Shown in pieces: positions 1 to 9,922 of a stretch of 64,000 nt of DNA. This DNA comes from Lateolabrax maculatus. Its lineage: Eukaryota > Chordata > Actinopteri > Acropomatiformes > Lateolabracidae. The stretch is taken from positions 1,427,501 through 1,491,500 of the forward strand of contig CM062219.1 of assembly GCA_031216445.1 (NCBI GenBank), in the 5' to 3' direction. Under the pieces are notes generated by a model. That model was not told where the DNA came from and made no database searches. It was given only the letters and a program-made list of their open reading frames with translations. The position numbers and the translations under genes were made by a program. Every line of letters starts with the position of its first letter. The first letter of the stretch is position 1.

Positions 1-374
1 GACCAGTTGGTGCTTTTTAAGCTTCTAAAATACACACTGCTGTTGTTGTTGCATAGGCCATTTATCATGTTACATAGCAGCCCAGGCTTGTTATCTGCAT
101 ACAATAACTCTAAAGTTTGCTGTGATAGTCAGATGAAAATATTGGCTCCCCTGTTGTGCTGTTTTGGATTTCAACTTGTTATTTTGCATGTTATTAACTG
201 CAAATCCATGAATGTCTTAGTCAGCCAAACTTTGATGCTTAACTTCTGAACTGAGTGCATGTTTGACTAAAGCTTCAGACTGTGTGCACAAAGTCTTCGC
301 CGCCCTCTTGTCACTGTGATCTCTGTTCTGTCGCTCCCTTTCAACCATCTAATGTGTTTTTTTCCCCCTTCCAG
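1..374 (+). other. cryba4 upstream intron / 5' flank
   Basis: No coding sequence was recognised. By position this is the intron before the start-codon exon and possibly the promoter. I could not identify a TATA box or the non-coding first exon; the 3' end is a normal pyrimidine tract and acceptor. Confidence 0.5.
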
Positions 375-418
375 ACAACATGACTCACCACTGCACCAAG
401 TTCTCCGGCCACTGGAAG
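375..418 (+). CDS. cryba4: cryba4 exon with start codon (coding 380-418)
   Basis: A pyrimidine-rich tract ending CCAG (371-374) is followed by ACAAC and then the ATG at 380. Thirteen codons (MTHHCTKFSGHWK, the short N-terminal arm) end in phase 0 at a GTGAGT donor. The five non-coding bases between acceptor and ATG show that transcription starts in an upstream exon. Confidence 0.92.
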
Positions 419-1735
419 GTGAGTCTGCGGCTGGAAACACAGATTCATACGTCACCTCACCGGACGGCCTTTAAACTTACAAGTTTTGCCCGAGACACCA
501 GCGGCTGCCCCTATTAAACTGTCACAACTGAAAAGGAGCACAATTTATCAGCAGCTCATCGGGGCAGAGCTGACATTTCTGTCCTGTCAGAGAACAGAAT
601 ACATTACAGAATATTTAATACCATACTTAAGACTTTTGTCATAATTCTAGAGCTAAAAATTGTTTGTCAGAGTAAAAAAATAACCCTTTCTAAGCTGCTG
701 AGTTGATTTCCCTCATCAGATCATTGTCTTCGACGAGGAGTGCTTCCAGGGCCGTCGCCATGAGTTCACCTCCGAGTGCTGCAACGTGATGGAGTTCGGC
801 TTCGAGACCGTGCGCTCCCTGAGGGTGGAGAGTGGAGCGTGAGTAAACAGACATAACGCACAGAAAAGGGGACTAGTTTCACAACGCTGTCGCTGTGAAG
901 CTGAGGTTGGCGGGACCAGATATCAACATGCTTTGTGTTGACAGACAAAAGCAACAAAAAGTGATTATCATTAACATCTTCTTCTTTCTTTTTCCACAGC
1001 TGGGTGGGTTATGAGCACGCCTCCTACCAGGGACAGCAGTTTGTCCTGGAGAGGGGAGAGTACCCCCAGTGTGATGCTTTCGGAGGCAGCAATGCCTATC
1101 ACATTGAGAGGATGACCTCCTTCAGACCTATTGCCTGTGCTGTAAGTTCATCATGGAATATCTCCTCACCTTCTCCTCTTCTTCTGTTGGTCTTTTTGCT
1201 TCAGGAATGTCCACATTGTCAGATAATTTGTGCAGATTTGCTTAACCGGAAAAACAACTCATACGTCCTTTTGTTTTGTCCACCTCCCCTCCCTACAGAA
1301 CCACAGAGAGTGTCGTATGACTATCTACGAGCGTGAGAACTTCCTGGGCCGTAAGGGTGAGCTTAGTGACGATTATCCCTCCCTCCAGGCCATGGGCTGG
1401 TGCAACAATGAAGTTGGCTCTCTCAGGATCCAGTCTGGAGCGTGAGTGTCCTCAGCTGCTGAACAGCCTTTCCTTCCACATTTATTGTTTCCTCCCTTCA
1501 GCCAAATGATCCTGGTTAGACTTTCACAATACCCTTTTGCAACATCTCATCAGCGCTTCCTTCTCTCTCTCTGCGATTGCTCAACAGATTTGTGTGCTAC
1601 CAGTACCCTGGTTATCGTGGATACCAGTATATCATGGAGTGTGATCGTCACTGTGGGGAGTTCAAACACTTCAGGGAGTTTGGCTCCCACTGCCAGACCC
1701 CTCAGATCCAGTCCATCCGCCGTATTCAGCAGTAA
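380..1735 (+). CDS. cryba4: Beta-A4 crystallin, complete coding region in 5 exons
   Basis: This gene encodes a structural lens protein of the beta/gamma-crystallin superfamily. Joining 380-418, 720-838, 1000-1141, 1299-1441 and 1588-1735 gives 591 nt, that is 196 residues plus TAA, and every junction is GT...AG with matching phase. The product starts MTHHCTKFSGHWK and ends IQSIRRIQQ. It has four Greek-key motifs, one per exon after the first, in two domains; family hallmarks seen are FQGRRHEF, SLRVESGAW, ERGEYP, KGELSDDYPSLQAMGW and YPGYRGYQY. From memory, the length and the C-terminus ending SIRRIQQ match vertebrate CRYBA4 better than CRYBA1 or CRYBA2. An acceptor at 373-374, only five bases before the ATG, implies a non-coding first exon further upstream, as is usual for crystallin genes; I could not place it. 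The protein is unusually rich in cysteine (12). The family assignment is very sure; the paralogue choice is from recalled sequences. Confidence 0.93.
720..838 (+). CDS. cryba4: cryba4 exon, Greek-key motif 1
   Basis: This exon codes for residues 14 to about 53, from IIVFDEECFQGRRHEF to RSLRVESGA. It begins after CATCAG and ends in phase 2 at GTGAGT. It carries the first Greek-key motif of the N-terminal domain. The CC pair in SECCNV adds to the unusual cysteine content. Confidence 0.93.
1000..1141 (+). CDS. cryba4: cryba4 exon, Greek-key motif 2
   Basis: This exon codes for residues 53-100 (WVGYEHASYQGQQF, then ERGEYPQCDAF to FRPIACA). The acceptor is TTCCACAG at 992-999 and the donor is GTAAGT, in phase 0. 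It completes the N-terminal domain and the start of the inter-domain linker. Confidence 0.93.
1299..1441 (+). CDS. cryba4: cryba4 exon, Greek-key motif 3
   Basis: This exon codes for residues 101 to about 148 (NHRECRMTIYERENFLG, KGELSDDYPSLQAMGW). The acceptor is CCCTACAG and the donor GTGAGT, in phase 2. It is the first motif of the C-terminal domain and contains the strongly conserved SDDYPSL stretch of beta-A crystallins. Confidence 0.93.
1588..1735 (+). CDS. cryba4: cryba4 last coding exon, Greek-key motif 4
   Basis: This exon codes for residues 148-196 (FVCYQYPGYRGYQYIMECDR to QIQSIRRIQQ) and stops at TAA 1733-1735. The acceptor is CTCAACAG. As in other beta-A crystallins, the protein ends with the last motif and has no C-terminal arm. 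Confidence 0.93.
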
Positions 1736-1804
1736 CAACTTACTCCAGACCCCCCTCTCTCCCCATGACCCTTCACCTCTGAGCCGTGCTGCTTCCCAGT
1801 GCTG

Positions 1805-1810
1805 AATAAA
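1805..1810 (+). terminator. cryba4 poly(A) signal AATAAA
   Basis: A canonical AATAAA lies 69 bases after the cryba4 stop codon and is followed by a T-rich stretch (CTGTCTTTCTT). This gives a very short 3' UTR, as expected for a crystallin. A second AATAAA at 1982-1987 is a less likely alternative. Confidence 0.8.
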
Positions 1811-2139
1811 CTGTCTTTCTTAAACCTTACAGACTTCCACCAATTTATCTGTTTATTTAATAGAAAGATCGATCAATAGAGTCACACATTCCACGCTTAA
1901 GCTCAGGTTTTTCTGAATTACAGTCACTCCTAAATAATTTACATCATGGTGTAAAGAGGTGACCTGGTGTCAGTGTTTGGCAATAAAGGTTGAGTTGAAA
2001 ACATTTGTAATAGTTTATAGTTTTTTATATAACTGCCTAGCTGTCACTCTGACTAAAATATGTGAAGCAAACTACAACAGATATTTACAATCAACACATT
2101 TTGTTAAATTTAAGAGCTGAAATGAAGTTAATCTTGAAC

Positions 2140-2402
2140 TATTTTGAAAATCCATTAATTATTTAAGTCAGTTATCAAGCAAAAATGCCAAAAGTTAACT
2201 GGTCCCAGCTTCTCAAATGTGAAGCTTTGCTTTATTTATGTGGTTTATATTATTATTAATTTATTACTTTTGGGTTTAGGACTGTTGGTTGGACAAAACA
2301 AGACATTTAATGACTTCACCTCAGGTATTTTCTCTATTTTCTGGAGGTGTATAGCCTAAAAGATAATCAGTAGATTAAAGAAAATAATAATTGGTTGCAG
2401 AT
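2140..2402 (-). repeat. Dispersed repeat, ATTATTTTCATTA / GGTTGCAG-ended family
   Basis: The segment reads GGACAAAACAAGACATTTAA, then CTTCACCTCAGG, then AGATAATCAGTAGATTAAAG and ends AATAATTGGTTGCAG. I recognise this as a very common teleost interspersed repeat that runs from GGGCTGCAACTA through TTAATC-rich sequence to a GGACAAAACAA end. Related copies occur near 3050-3210, 14545-14770, 20296-20530, 21130-21300, 30362-30590, 34595-34785 and 50965-51160. The family name is not assigned. Confidence 0.7.
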
Positions 2403-2784
2403 GTAGTTAAAGTACATTTCATTTTATTTAACTGTAAAAATTTACAAGCATCTCAAAATCCATTTTTTGTTCTCTACAGTCTGAACTATATATTCGCCTC
2501 TTTTAGGCCAGTGATTCCCAAAAGATTTAACTCCAAAAACCAAAGAAATATCTTCTTGTGAATCCTCGTCACTGGTTAAATACAGTTCAATCAAACCTTG
2601 TTTCATGTAAGTAGAAATAGAAATAAAAGTATTTAAGAATGAGACAGATACTTCTACAACATTTCTGGGTGAAATATTGTCTGACATCTGCTGTTACTAG
2701 TTAGTTCATAAGTTAAGATTTTACAATGTTCACTTTATAAAATATGATTTATTGTTATAGATTGAAGTCTCCAGTAACGTAGAT

Positions 2785-3310
2785 AAAGTCAGCTCCACCT
2801 CGACCAGCTACTACACTAAAATGCTGACAAGTAATAAATCCAACAATATAATATACAGTAATGTAACACAGACTTGGGACATTTTGGTTTTACTCTTGAT
2901 AGTTTAAGAACAGTTTGCTAATAATACTTTAAGTACTTATTAGTATATTTACCATTATTATTATTATTATTAAGGTTTGAATGTAGGACTTTTACTTTAT
3001 ATTATTTTTACGCTGGTGCTGTAACTCGACTGCAACAACCACAGAACATGTTTATTATCAATGAATCTGTTAATTACTTTCTCGATTGATTGATTAATCG
3101 TTTTGTCCATAAAATATTAAAACCCAAACCTATTCAGCTTACTATCAGATGGGACAAAGAAAAGCTGCAGATCCTCACATTTAAGAAGCTTAGCTTCTTC
3201 TTTTGAAAAATGTAATCATTTTCCTGATTATACTTTTATTGAAGTAACATTTTCAATGCAGGACTTTTACTAGTAACAGAGTATTTGTACAGAGTGGTGT
3301 CAGTACTGTT
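2785..3310. repeat. Nested dispersed repeats (AGTACTTTTACT family split by TTAATCGATT family)
   Basis: The left part (2785-3035: CCACCTCGACCAGCTACTAC, ATAATACTTTAAGTAC, GTAGGACTTTTACT) and the right part (3220-3310: CAATGCAGGACTTTTACTAG, CAGAGTATTTGTACAG) look like one repeat family. They are separated by about 180 bases (3045-3210) carrying a different repeat (TTGATTGATTAATCG, then CACATTTAAGAAGCTTAG). The simplest reading is insertion of one repeat into another. Boundaries are approximate. Confidence 0.55.
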
Positions 3311-3689
3311 GCCTATATGAAGGAGCTGAGTACCTGCTGCTGCAGCCTCCTCTCCCTCCCAGAGCATTAGGAGCATTACCACTGCCGGCCAGGAAACGGC
3401 ACTGCGTTTCCACCACAACAACACACCCCGCTCACCTCCTCCATCCTATAGAAAGAACATTTACTGGGCTGTAAAATGAATTGTCAGGGGCTGCAGCTTC
3501 GTGACCAACCAGGCTCCATGAGAAAAACAACTTATTTAAGACACCGAATGAACGGGAACAACTGAATATGCAAAGTGCTGCTGCAGCGAGGCTTTCACTT
3601 ATCCAATTCAAATGGGGCCTTGAAAGTGTTTTTTCTCATTCAAGGCCCCCCCCTGGGAAATCTCCTGTATTCCCAGTAAAGTTACCCCC

Positions 3690-3713
3690 CCACACACACA
3701 CACACACACACAC
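3690..3713. repeat. (CA)n microsatellite
   Basis: An uninterrupted CA dinucleotide run is flanked by C-rich sequence on both sides, just upstream of the CpG-rich grk3 leader. Confidence 0.95.
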
Positions 3714-3869
3714 CCCCCACCCCGGCATAACGCTCTGTAAGAAGGAAACCCCTAATTATAAAACTGTGCTATAATAAGTATTGGTAGTTAATATATATGT
3801 GTGCTTTCTTCTCTGGGTTTTTAAAAAAATATACTTAATGTAAAAGTAAAAGAAAAAAGAAAATACACT

Positions 3870-5976
3870 GCACACGGTCCGGTCCGGTCCAGCCGGCAGC
3901 AGCGAGCCGCTCCGGGTTTTCGCGGCCTCTCCGCGCCGCAGTGGGAGGAAGTTGAACCACGAAGCGTCGCGAGCTGGTAAAAAAACCAAAAACACACCGA
4001 GACAAACACACCGGAGCCGGACGCCACCGACCCATGTGCCACCCCGGAGCCGGACGCCGAGCAGCTTAACCGGACAGCAGCGGGCGGCAGCGGCTGGCAC
4101 ACGGGCACTTAGCCACTTAGCTCCCCGCCAAACCGTAGCCGAGAGCGGGCTCCCTGAGCGCGGACAGCCCGGCAGGCAGGAGTCGCTCGGGGCCGGCGGA
4201 CTGCGACGGACCCGCTCGGCTCGGATCTCCCCCCTTCTTTTTTTTTCTTTCTTTTTTTTTTTTTACTCGGTTAACCCTCGACACCGACCCCCCGCTTCTT
4301 CTTCCTCTTCCTCTTCCTCTTGTGGGAGTTTAGTACCGTTTAAACCGCCGGCGTGTTACCGACACTTTACTTCGAAGAGAGCCGGGAAAAGTGAACCGTT
4401 TACCGGGCGAACTAAGTTAGCGCCGACCTCCGTCTCCCAGCGCCGCCTCCTCCACCTCCTCCTCCTCCTCCGTCAGCCCGTAGCTCTGCGCTGGGTCTCC
4501 AGGCGAGGAGGGTCCCCCCCACCACCACCACCTCCAGGGTAAACTCCAACACGCAGCTATGGATTATTTCGTGTGATTTTATCCCTTTTTTCGACTCTTT
4601 TTTCGGACTCTCGCACTTTGTTTTTCTCCCCCCAGACTTCCCCAGCACGAGCCGCCGCCGTTAGCCTCGCGTTACTGGAGCAAATCTGCGTGAAATCGAG
4701 CCCGTGTTCGGTGTTTCGGTCCGCTGCCGGCGTCTCCGAGTCCCTGCCCGAGCGGGACAGTCCGAACCAGATGCATAAATATCTAAATATTTATCGATTA
4801 ACCCCGTCTGCAGCGTGTTCGATAGTTAGCCTACTCGGCTAGCAGGTTAGCCCCAGCTAGCGCAGCGGCTAACTATCGACGAACCCGATAATCGATAAAC
4901 GATCAAACCAGTAGGCTTCGGCTTCGGGTTCGGGTGGTGATCGATACTTCACGCCCTCCTGCTCCGACTGGATTCGGTGCTAAAGCTCTCAACATCGTTA
5001 TCGGACGACATTTTCTTTTTTTCCCCGTTGTTGTTGGGGTGATTGATGAGCCGTTAGGGAACATTTGACACAGGAAGCCAGCCTGCAACACAAACACCAG
5101 CTTTCTGCCTCTTATTTTATCTTTATTTGAGCCCAAAAAAAACGCATCTGAGACATTTATATTGTTGGTGCACCAGCTGAGACACTTGAGGACACATTTC
5201 AACCTGTCGCCTCCCTCCTGAATCTCCCCTTTTCTCTTCTGGAGACGCAGAAAAACCAGCCACACGTGCATTATAGCTGTTTTTTTCTGCTGTCGAGGCA
5301 CATTTTAACACTGTGCACTAACATTAGAACATTTATTTATTTTATTTTTTTTTGCATGTGCACAGTGTTTACATTGTGAAGGAGAAGCCCGGGACGCACA
5401 TGCAGCACTGGAGACAAACCAGTCAGTTTTGGACACATTTCCACCAAGAGGAGCAGGGACGTCCCCGGAGACCTTTCGGGATCTGACAGCTGTCCCCAGA
5501 TCCAGCATCTGCCTATATCTGTGTGAGACATATCACGTTACTGTAAAGCGAGGAAGTGCTGCCCCCCCCAAACCAGATCTCATCAGGCTTTTTCTTGCAT
5601 TAAGAAGAAACCTGCTTTTTTTTTTTTTCTCCTCCTCCTCCTGCACTAAATGGGATTACAAGGACGGTGATCTAGCGGCCCTGCTGACTCTCTAGTTCCC
5701 CACTGAGCTGTCACCCGATGTCTTCCCCCCCGAATTTCCTTTTTTCTGTCACACCGATGGCAGTTTGAGGCGAAGTGAGCGGACCACAGCCGGAGACAAC
5801 GCCGCCTCTCCAGTCGACGGTCAGCCCCGCCGTGCGCTCGGCTGGCCCTGTCACGCACCTCGGCGCTGGATGTTGGTCATATCTGGCGGAGGACACTGCT
5901 CTTTTTTTAATTCCCTAACACCGAACCCATCCCCTGCCCGGTTATTCTGCTGATTTGGTCGTCCCAGGGTCGAAAG
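3870..5976 (+). promoter_or_regulatory. CpG-rich promoter / 5' leader region of grk3
   Basis: Base composition changes sharply near 3870 from AT-rich to GC- and CpG-rich (GGTCCGGTCCGGTCCAGCCGG, CGCGGCCTCTCCGCGCCGCAG) and stays CpG-rich in blocks up to exon 1. No TATA box is seen, which fits a CpG-island housekeeping-type promoter. The transcription start is not visible. If it is near 3900, the leader would be about 2 kb with many upstream ATGs; a 5'-UTR intron (for example donor GGTAAAC at 4538, acceptor GTCCCAG at 5962-5968) is an alternative. The stretch also holds pyrimidine runs (4231-4264, 4294-4320, 5618-5642). Confidence 0.6.
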
Positions 5977-6089
5977 ATGGCGGACCTCGAAGCGGTGCTC
6001 GCCGATGTCAGTTATTTGATGGCGATGGAGAAGAGCAAATCTACTCCAGCGGCCCGGGCGAGTAAGAAAATCATCCTGCCCGAGCCCAG
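5977..6089 (+). CDS. grk3: grk3 exon 1, N-terminal receptor-docking helix
   Basis: It codes for residues 1-37 plus two bases ([20 protein letters not shown], then [14 protein letters not shown]). The start is fixed by near identity to the conserved GRK2/3 N-terminus and by a good context (AAAGATGG). It ends in phase 2 at GTAACC. The amphipathic N-terminal helix docks to active receptors and stabilises the closed kinase. Confidence 0.96.
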
Positions 6090-9000
6090 GTAACCACATT
6101 TACAAAGAGCTTTCATGTTGTGCTGTCCCCCCCCACCCCCAAAGCTTGTGTTTGTCCGCCTGTCAAATGGATGCATCTTTTGTGCACGCTTTGCAGCCAT
6201 ATAGGGAGATGGAGGCGTGCTTCCTCTCAAACCTGAGACTTACTGTAGATGCTAAGTGAAAATATGACTGTGGAGCTTTTTCACTTGAGATTTCTGCAAA
6301 CATGCAGCGACTCAGTGGCTTCGTGACGCCACCGGGCAACCATGCAATGGCTCAATTTGGCGTGCTGTTTCACACCTATAACTCACCAGGAAGTTAACCT
6401 AGTGGTAGCCTTCCTTAAATCTAATGCAGCTCACTGAGGGGCTACAATAGCAGGCATGCCGTGCAGCTACATGCAGGATGTTTGTCATGATATTGTCATG
6501 TTTTTCAAACAATGCCAAGCGATAATGGTGCCCACCCCCCCAGCCCCAGCCCCTGCTATCTGTGCCAAAATGCTCTGTCAAATCATCTGATCATGAAATG
6601 TGTTTTATGCATCACGTGCCACACATTTATCCAGGCTCCTGTCTGTGGTGCTGTATGCGCCGTGTGAGCCCTTTGATGCAGTTGCACTATCAGTACATGC
6701 AGCTCTTGATCCGAAAAACCCCTGCGCTCATCCACGCTGTGTGCAAGAACCCAGCAGGAGCAGGCCATCAGGCCGATACCACAGCCAAAATCTGATTTAA
6801 ATAACACACCCCCACCCCAACATCTACACATAATTGCCCACCCTTTTGTCCCTGCTACGCAGCTTGCCAGGAGCCTGAATGTCTCTCTCTCTTCAGACCA
6901 GGTTTCAAACATGTAGCGTGCAACTTGATTGAAGAGGATGTGGTTAAAAATTTGGTTATTGAGATAGTTGCTTTACATACGAGGTTTGTAAATTTGACAG
7001 TGCGTTTTTTTAGTCAAATGAAAACCATTGTTTGAAGAGCAGCTTTGCGTTGAGCAGATCTTAGCTGGGAGCTGGCACCGCTGTCAGATTGAATTTGTGT
7101 TGGTCGTGTTTACAGTTATCACCTCGTACTTCACATTCATCAATCGCAAACCGAAAACTATTATTGACACACACACACACAGTGCGGCGCTACATGTTCT
7201 ACAAGTGTTGATGTGGGTTAAACAACCATTATATTTAAACTAAGAGTGATTTTGGAGGAGGTCAGCTATTCATTCACTTACTGACTTGGCAGATAAGCCG
7301 AAGGCAATGATCCAGACAGTGCGTTACACACACTAATGCATTTAAAGCCTGTTGTTTTTTCCAACTAAAATGATTTAATTTAGGGATATGCCATAATAGC
7401 TAATTAAATGTGCTAGCCTAGGCGAGTTTCCATTCATATATTGGAGTTTAGAATGATATACAATCATTCATACCTCCTGTGCCTTATTTACCCAGTCATC
7501 TATCACAAAAAGCATAAAAATACCCTCCTGACAGGTTCAAAAAAACAATTTCATCTCCAATAAATGGGCAAAAAGACTGAGTTTAAATGATAGTTTGATA
7601 GCAGAAGTGAAATGACTTGCTATATAACGCAGTCTTTTTATTACTTATACATATCTGACTTATCGATCACAAAGTAGTTCCCCTTTGCGGTAATTTAACA
7701 CACTGGGATCTTTGCGTATTTTAGCCAGTTTGCTTAAAACTCCCATTAGCTTTACATCACTGTGAACCACTAGTGAGATTTTTTTAGTTTTTATTTTCTG
7801 AGTTGATCATTGTGGGTTTCCTTCCTTCAGCCGGTTAACAGGTTTCAGTTTGTGTCAGTTATGGTGTTACAGTGAACTTGCAGGAACTTGAGGCTTGCTT
7901 GAGACCGCCAATCCATCACATTGCATTGCATTATACACAGCTGTGGCATTGGCTTTACATGCCCCCACGTTCCCAAACCATGCAGTATATATGACCAATA
8001 CTCTTCAGGGAAGGTCCAAAGCCTGGCTGTGTTGGTCTGTTGGCGATAACAGAGGACAGCATGGCTACTGGCAGACTTTTTTTAGATTCTTAATACTAAA
8101 ACAGTAAACCCATGTTTTTACAGCCCCTTCTGCTATAAAAAGTTTGCAGATTGCTCCGTTGCAACTGCACTCGCATCGGTTGCAAGTGACATATGTAAAC
8201 GGCTAACAACAACCGCAGCCGTATATTTAGAAATGTTTTACGTATGGACATATTTAGGCAAATACATAACATGCTGCAAAAGTGGGGTTTGGGAAAGTTT
8301 GTATGGACATTTTAAGACTTGTAATGAAAATGGGTCACTGTTGGTATTAATTAAAAACCGTCATGAACACGAGCTGCCAGCGTCTGTGTGAAGCAACTTT
8401 TCAGAGGCAGCATATATTTTTTGGGGGAATATTCCTTTTTAAGGTGTTTCTAGCACAGCCTCTACTGTGAAATTGACAGCATTGTACTTTTAAGGGGTTA
8501 TGTTTGTTTAAATATGGGGTCTTTATACTGCACAACAGAAAAACCTTTGAAGGGAGATGAGTACTGTACGGCAGCGTACAGTGGACAGATTGGGTAACGG
8601 GTTCAGTACTTACAACAGCGTGGTTAGACTGGGCATTCTTGCTAATGTTCCTGGCCCTTCTGGACTCCATTTTACTAATGTTTCCATATTCCCAGATCTC
8701 ATTATTGAAGTTGGTGACTTTAAAAATAAAGCCAAGGCACAGGTTGTAAAATATGTTTTTCCTTCACGTGAAGGAGAGTTTGTCTGATTCATGAGGCGAG
8801 TTCAGAGTCCTTATTTCAGAAAGTGTTTGAGGTCTTGGTGGACAGGGACTTGTAAGGGTGAAAGGGGTCCGATATGAATCTACCTGCTCCTCTGGTTGTA
8901 TTTCAGATGCAGTAATTTAGCCGGTGTGAGGGGAAACCTATAGAGATGCTCTGATATGACAGTGAGCTACTAACCCAGCTCTTACCTTTTGTTAAAAAAA

Positions 9001-9878
9001 AAACAACAACCTCTGAGTCTACTGTACTCTCAGTTCAGGATGTACATGTGACATATAATGGCTTGTAATTCCAATAACTCCAAATAATAGATTGTCTGCT
9101 GTGTTAAGAATCAATAATAATAAATAAATAGAAAACATACTTTTCCTCAATGAAAGCTCTAAACGGTTAACACAAGCTGATTTTAAAGGCATTTTGTTTT
9201 TTTCATCATACAATTAATTAGCAGACGTAAAGGATTTAAATCTGTATTCACACTAAATGCTCCCATCAGGCCGGTCAGTATTCAAGAAATGGCCAAACAA
9301 AATGTAAAAGATTAAACACAATAATTCTGTGCATCTTGCAGGCTTTTCTGGAGGACAAATTGGATAAAACCAAACATGCAGGACACCTAAAGCAAAGCTT
9401 AAACCTTCTTGCATCAACAAAAGGGCTTTAGCCCACAAATACCTTAAGCATATTAGGTCAAGGAATAAAATGGGGAAATAGTTTTAGTTTTAATTTAAGA
9501 ATATGTGCATATTGTCAGCTGGTTACATGTTAGTCACGCACAACAACAGATATTACAGATTTACAGGCAGTATGACTCAACATCATTAGAGCTAAAAGCA
9601 TATAGCAGTTATAGTGTTATTCTCTGTTTACATTATAAAATTGAATTCTCATGAAACAATTAACAAAAACCAGCAACGTGTTGATGCGTCTCTCAATACT
9701 TCCAGATTTTTTCCTACTGAAGACATCAATATAAAAATGGCTCAAAAATATAAAGTTATGTTTTATAATTTCCTAAAAACAGCCAGTCCCTGTAATTTTT
9801 ACCAAATGTTACTTAAAAAGGAGGAAATAGTGCATTTGTTGGGGACTATTTTAATCCACATGTGGAGTTCAAATATCC

Positions 9879-9922
<44 letters not shown>

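Larger units (their letters stand above)
1811..3870. other. Intergenic spacer between cryba4 and grk3
   Basis: About 2 kb without a gene. It is AT-rich and largely made of teleost-type dispersed repeats (2140-2402 and 2785-3310), an inverted repeat at 3614-3649 and a (CA)n tract at 3690-3713. No convincing ORF: the small open frames have no recognisable domain. Confidence 0.7.

Noticed and set aside
3756..4108. Overlapping minus strand open frames of 95 and 114 codons
   Set aside because: They cover the CpG-rich leader, which has few stop codons in any frame; low-complexity composition and no domain.
3952..4542. 196-codon + strand open frame upstream of grk3
   Set aside because: Rich in S, P and F runs from simple C/T repeats in the CpG-rich leader; no recognisable domain, so treated as a chance upstream frame.
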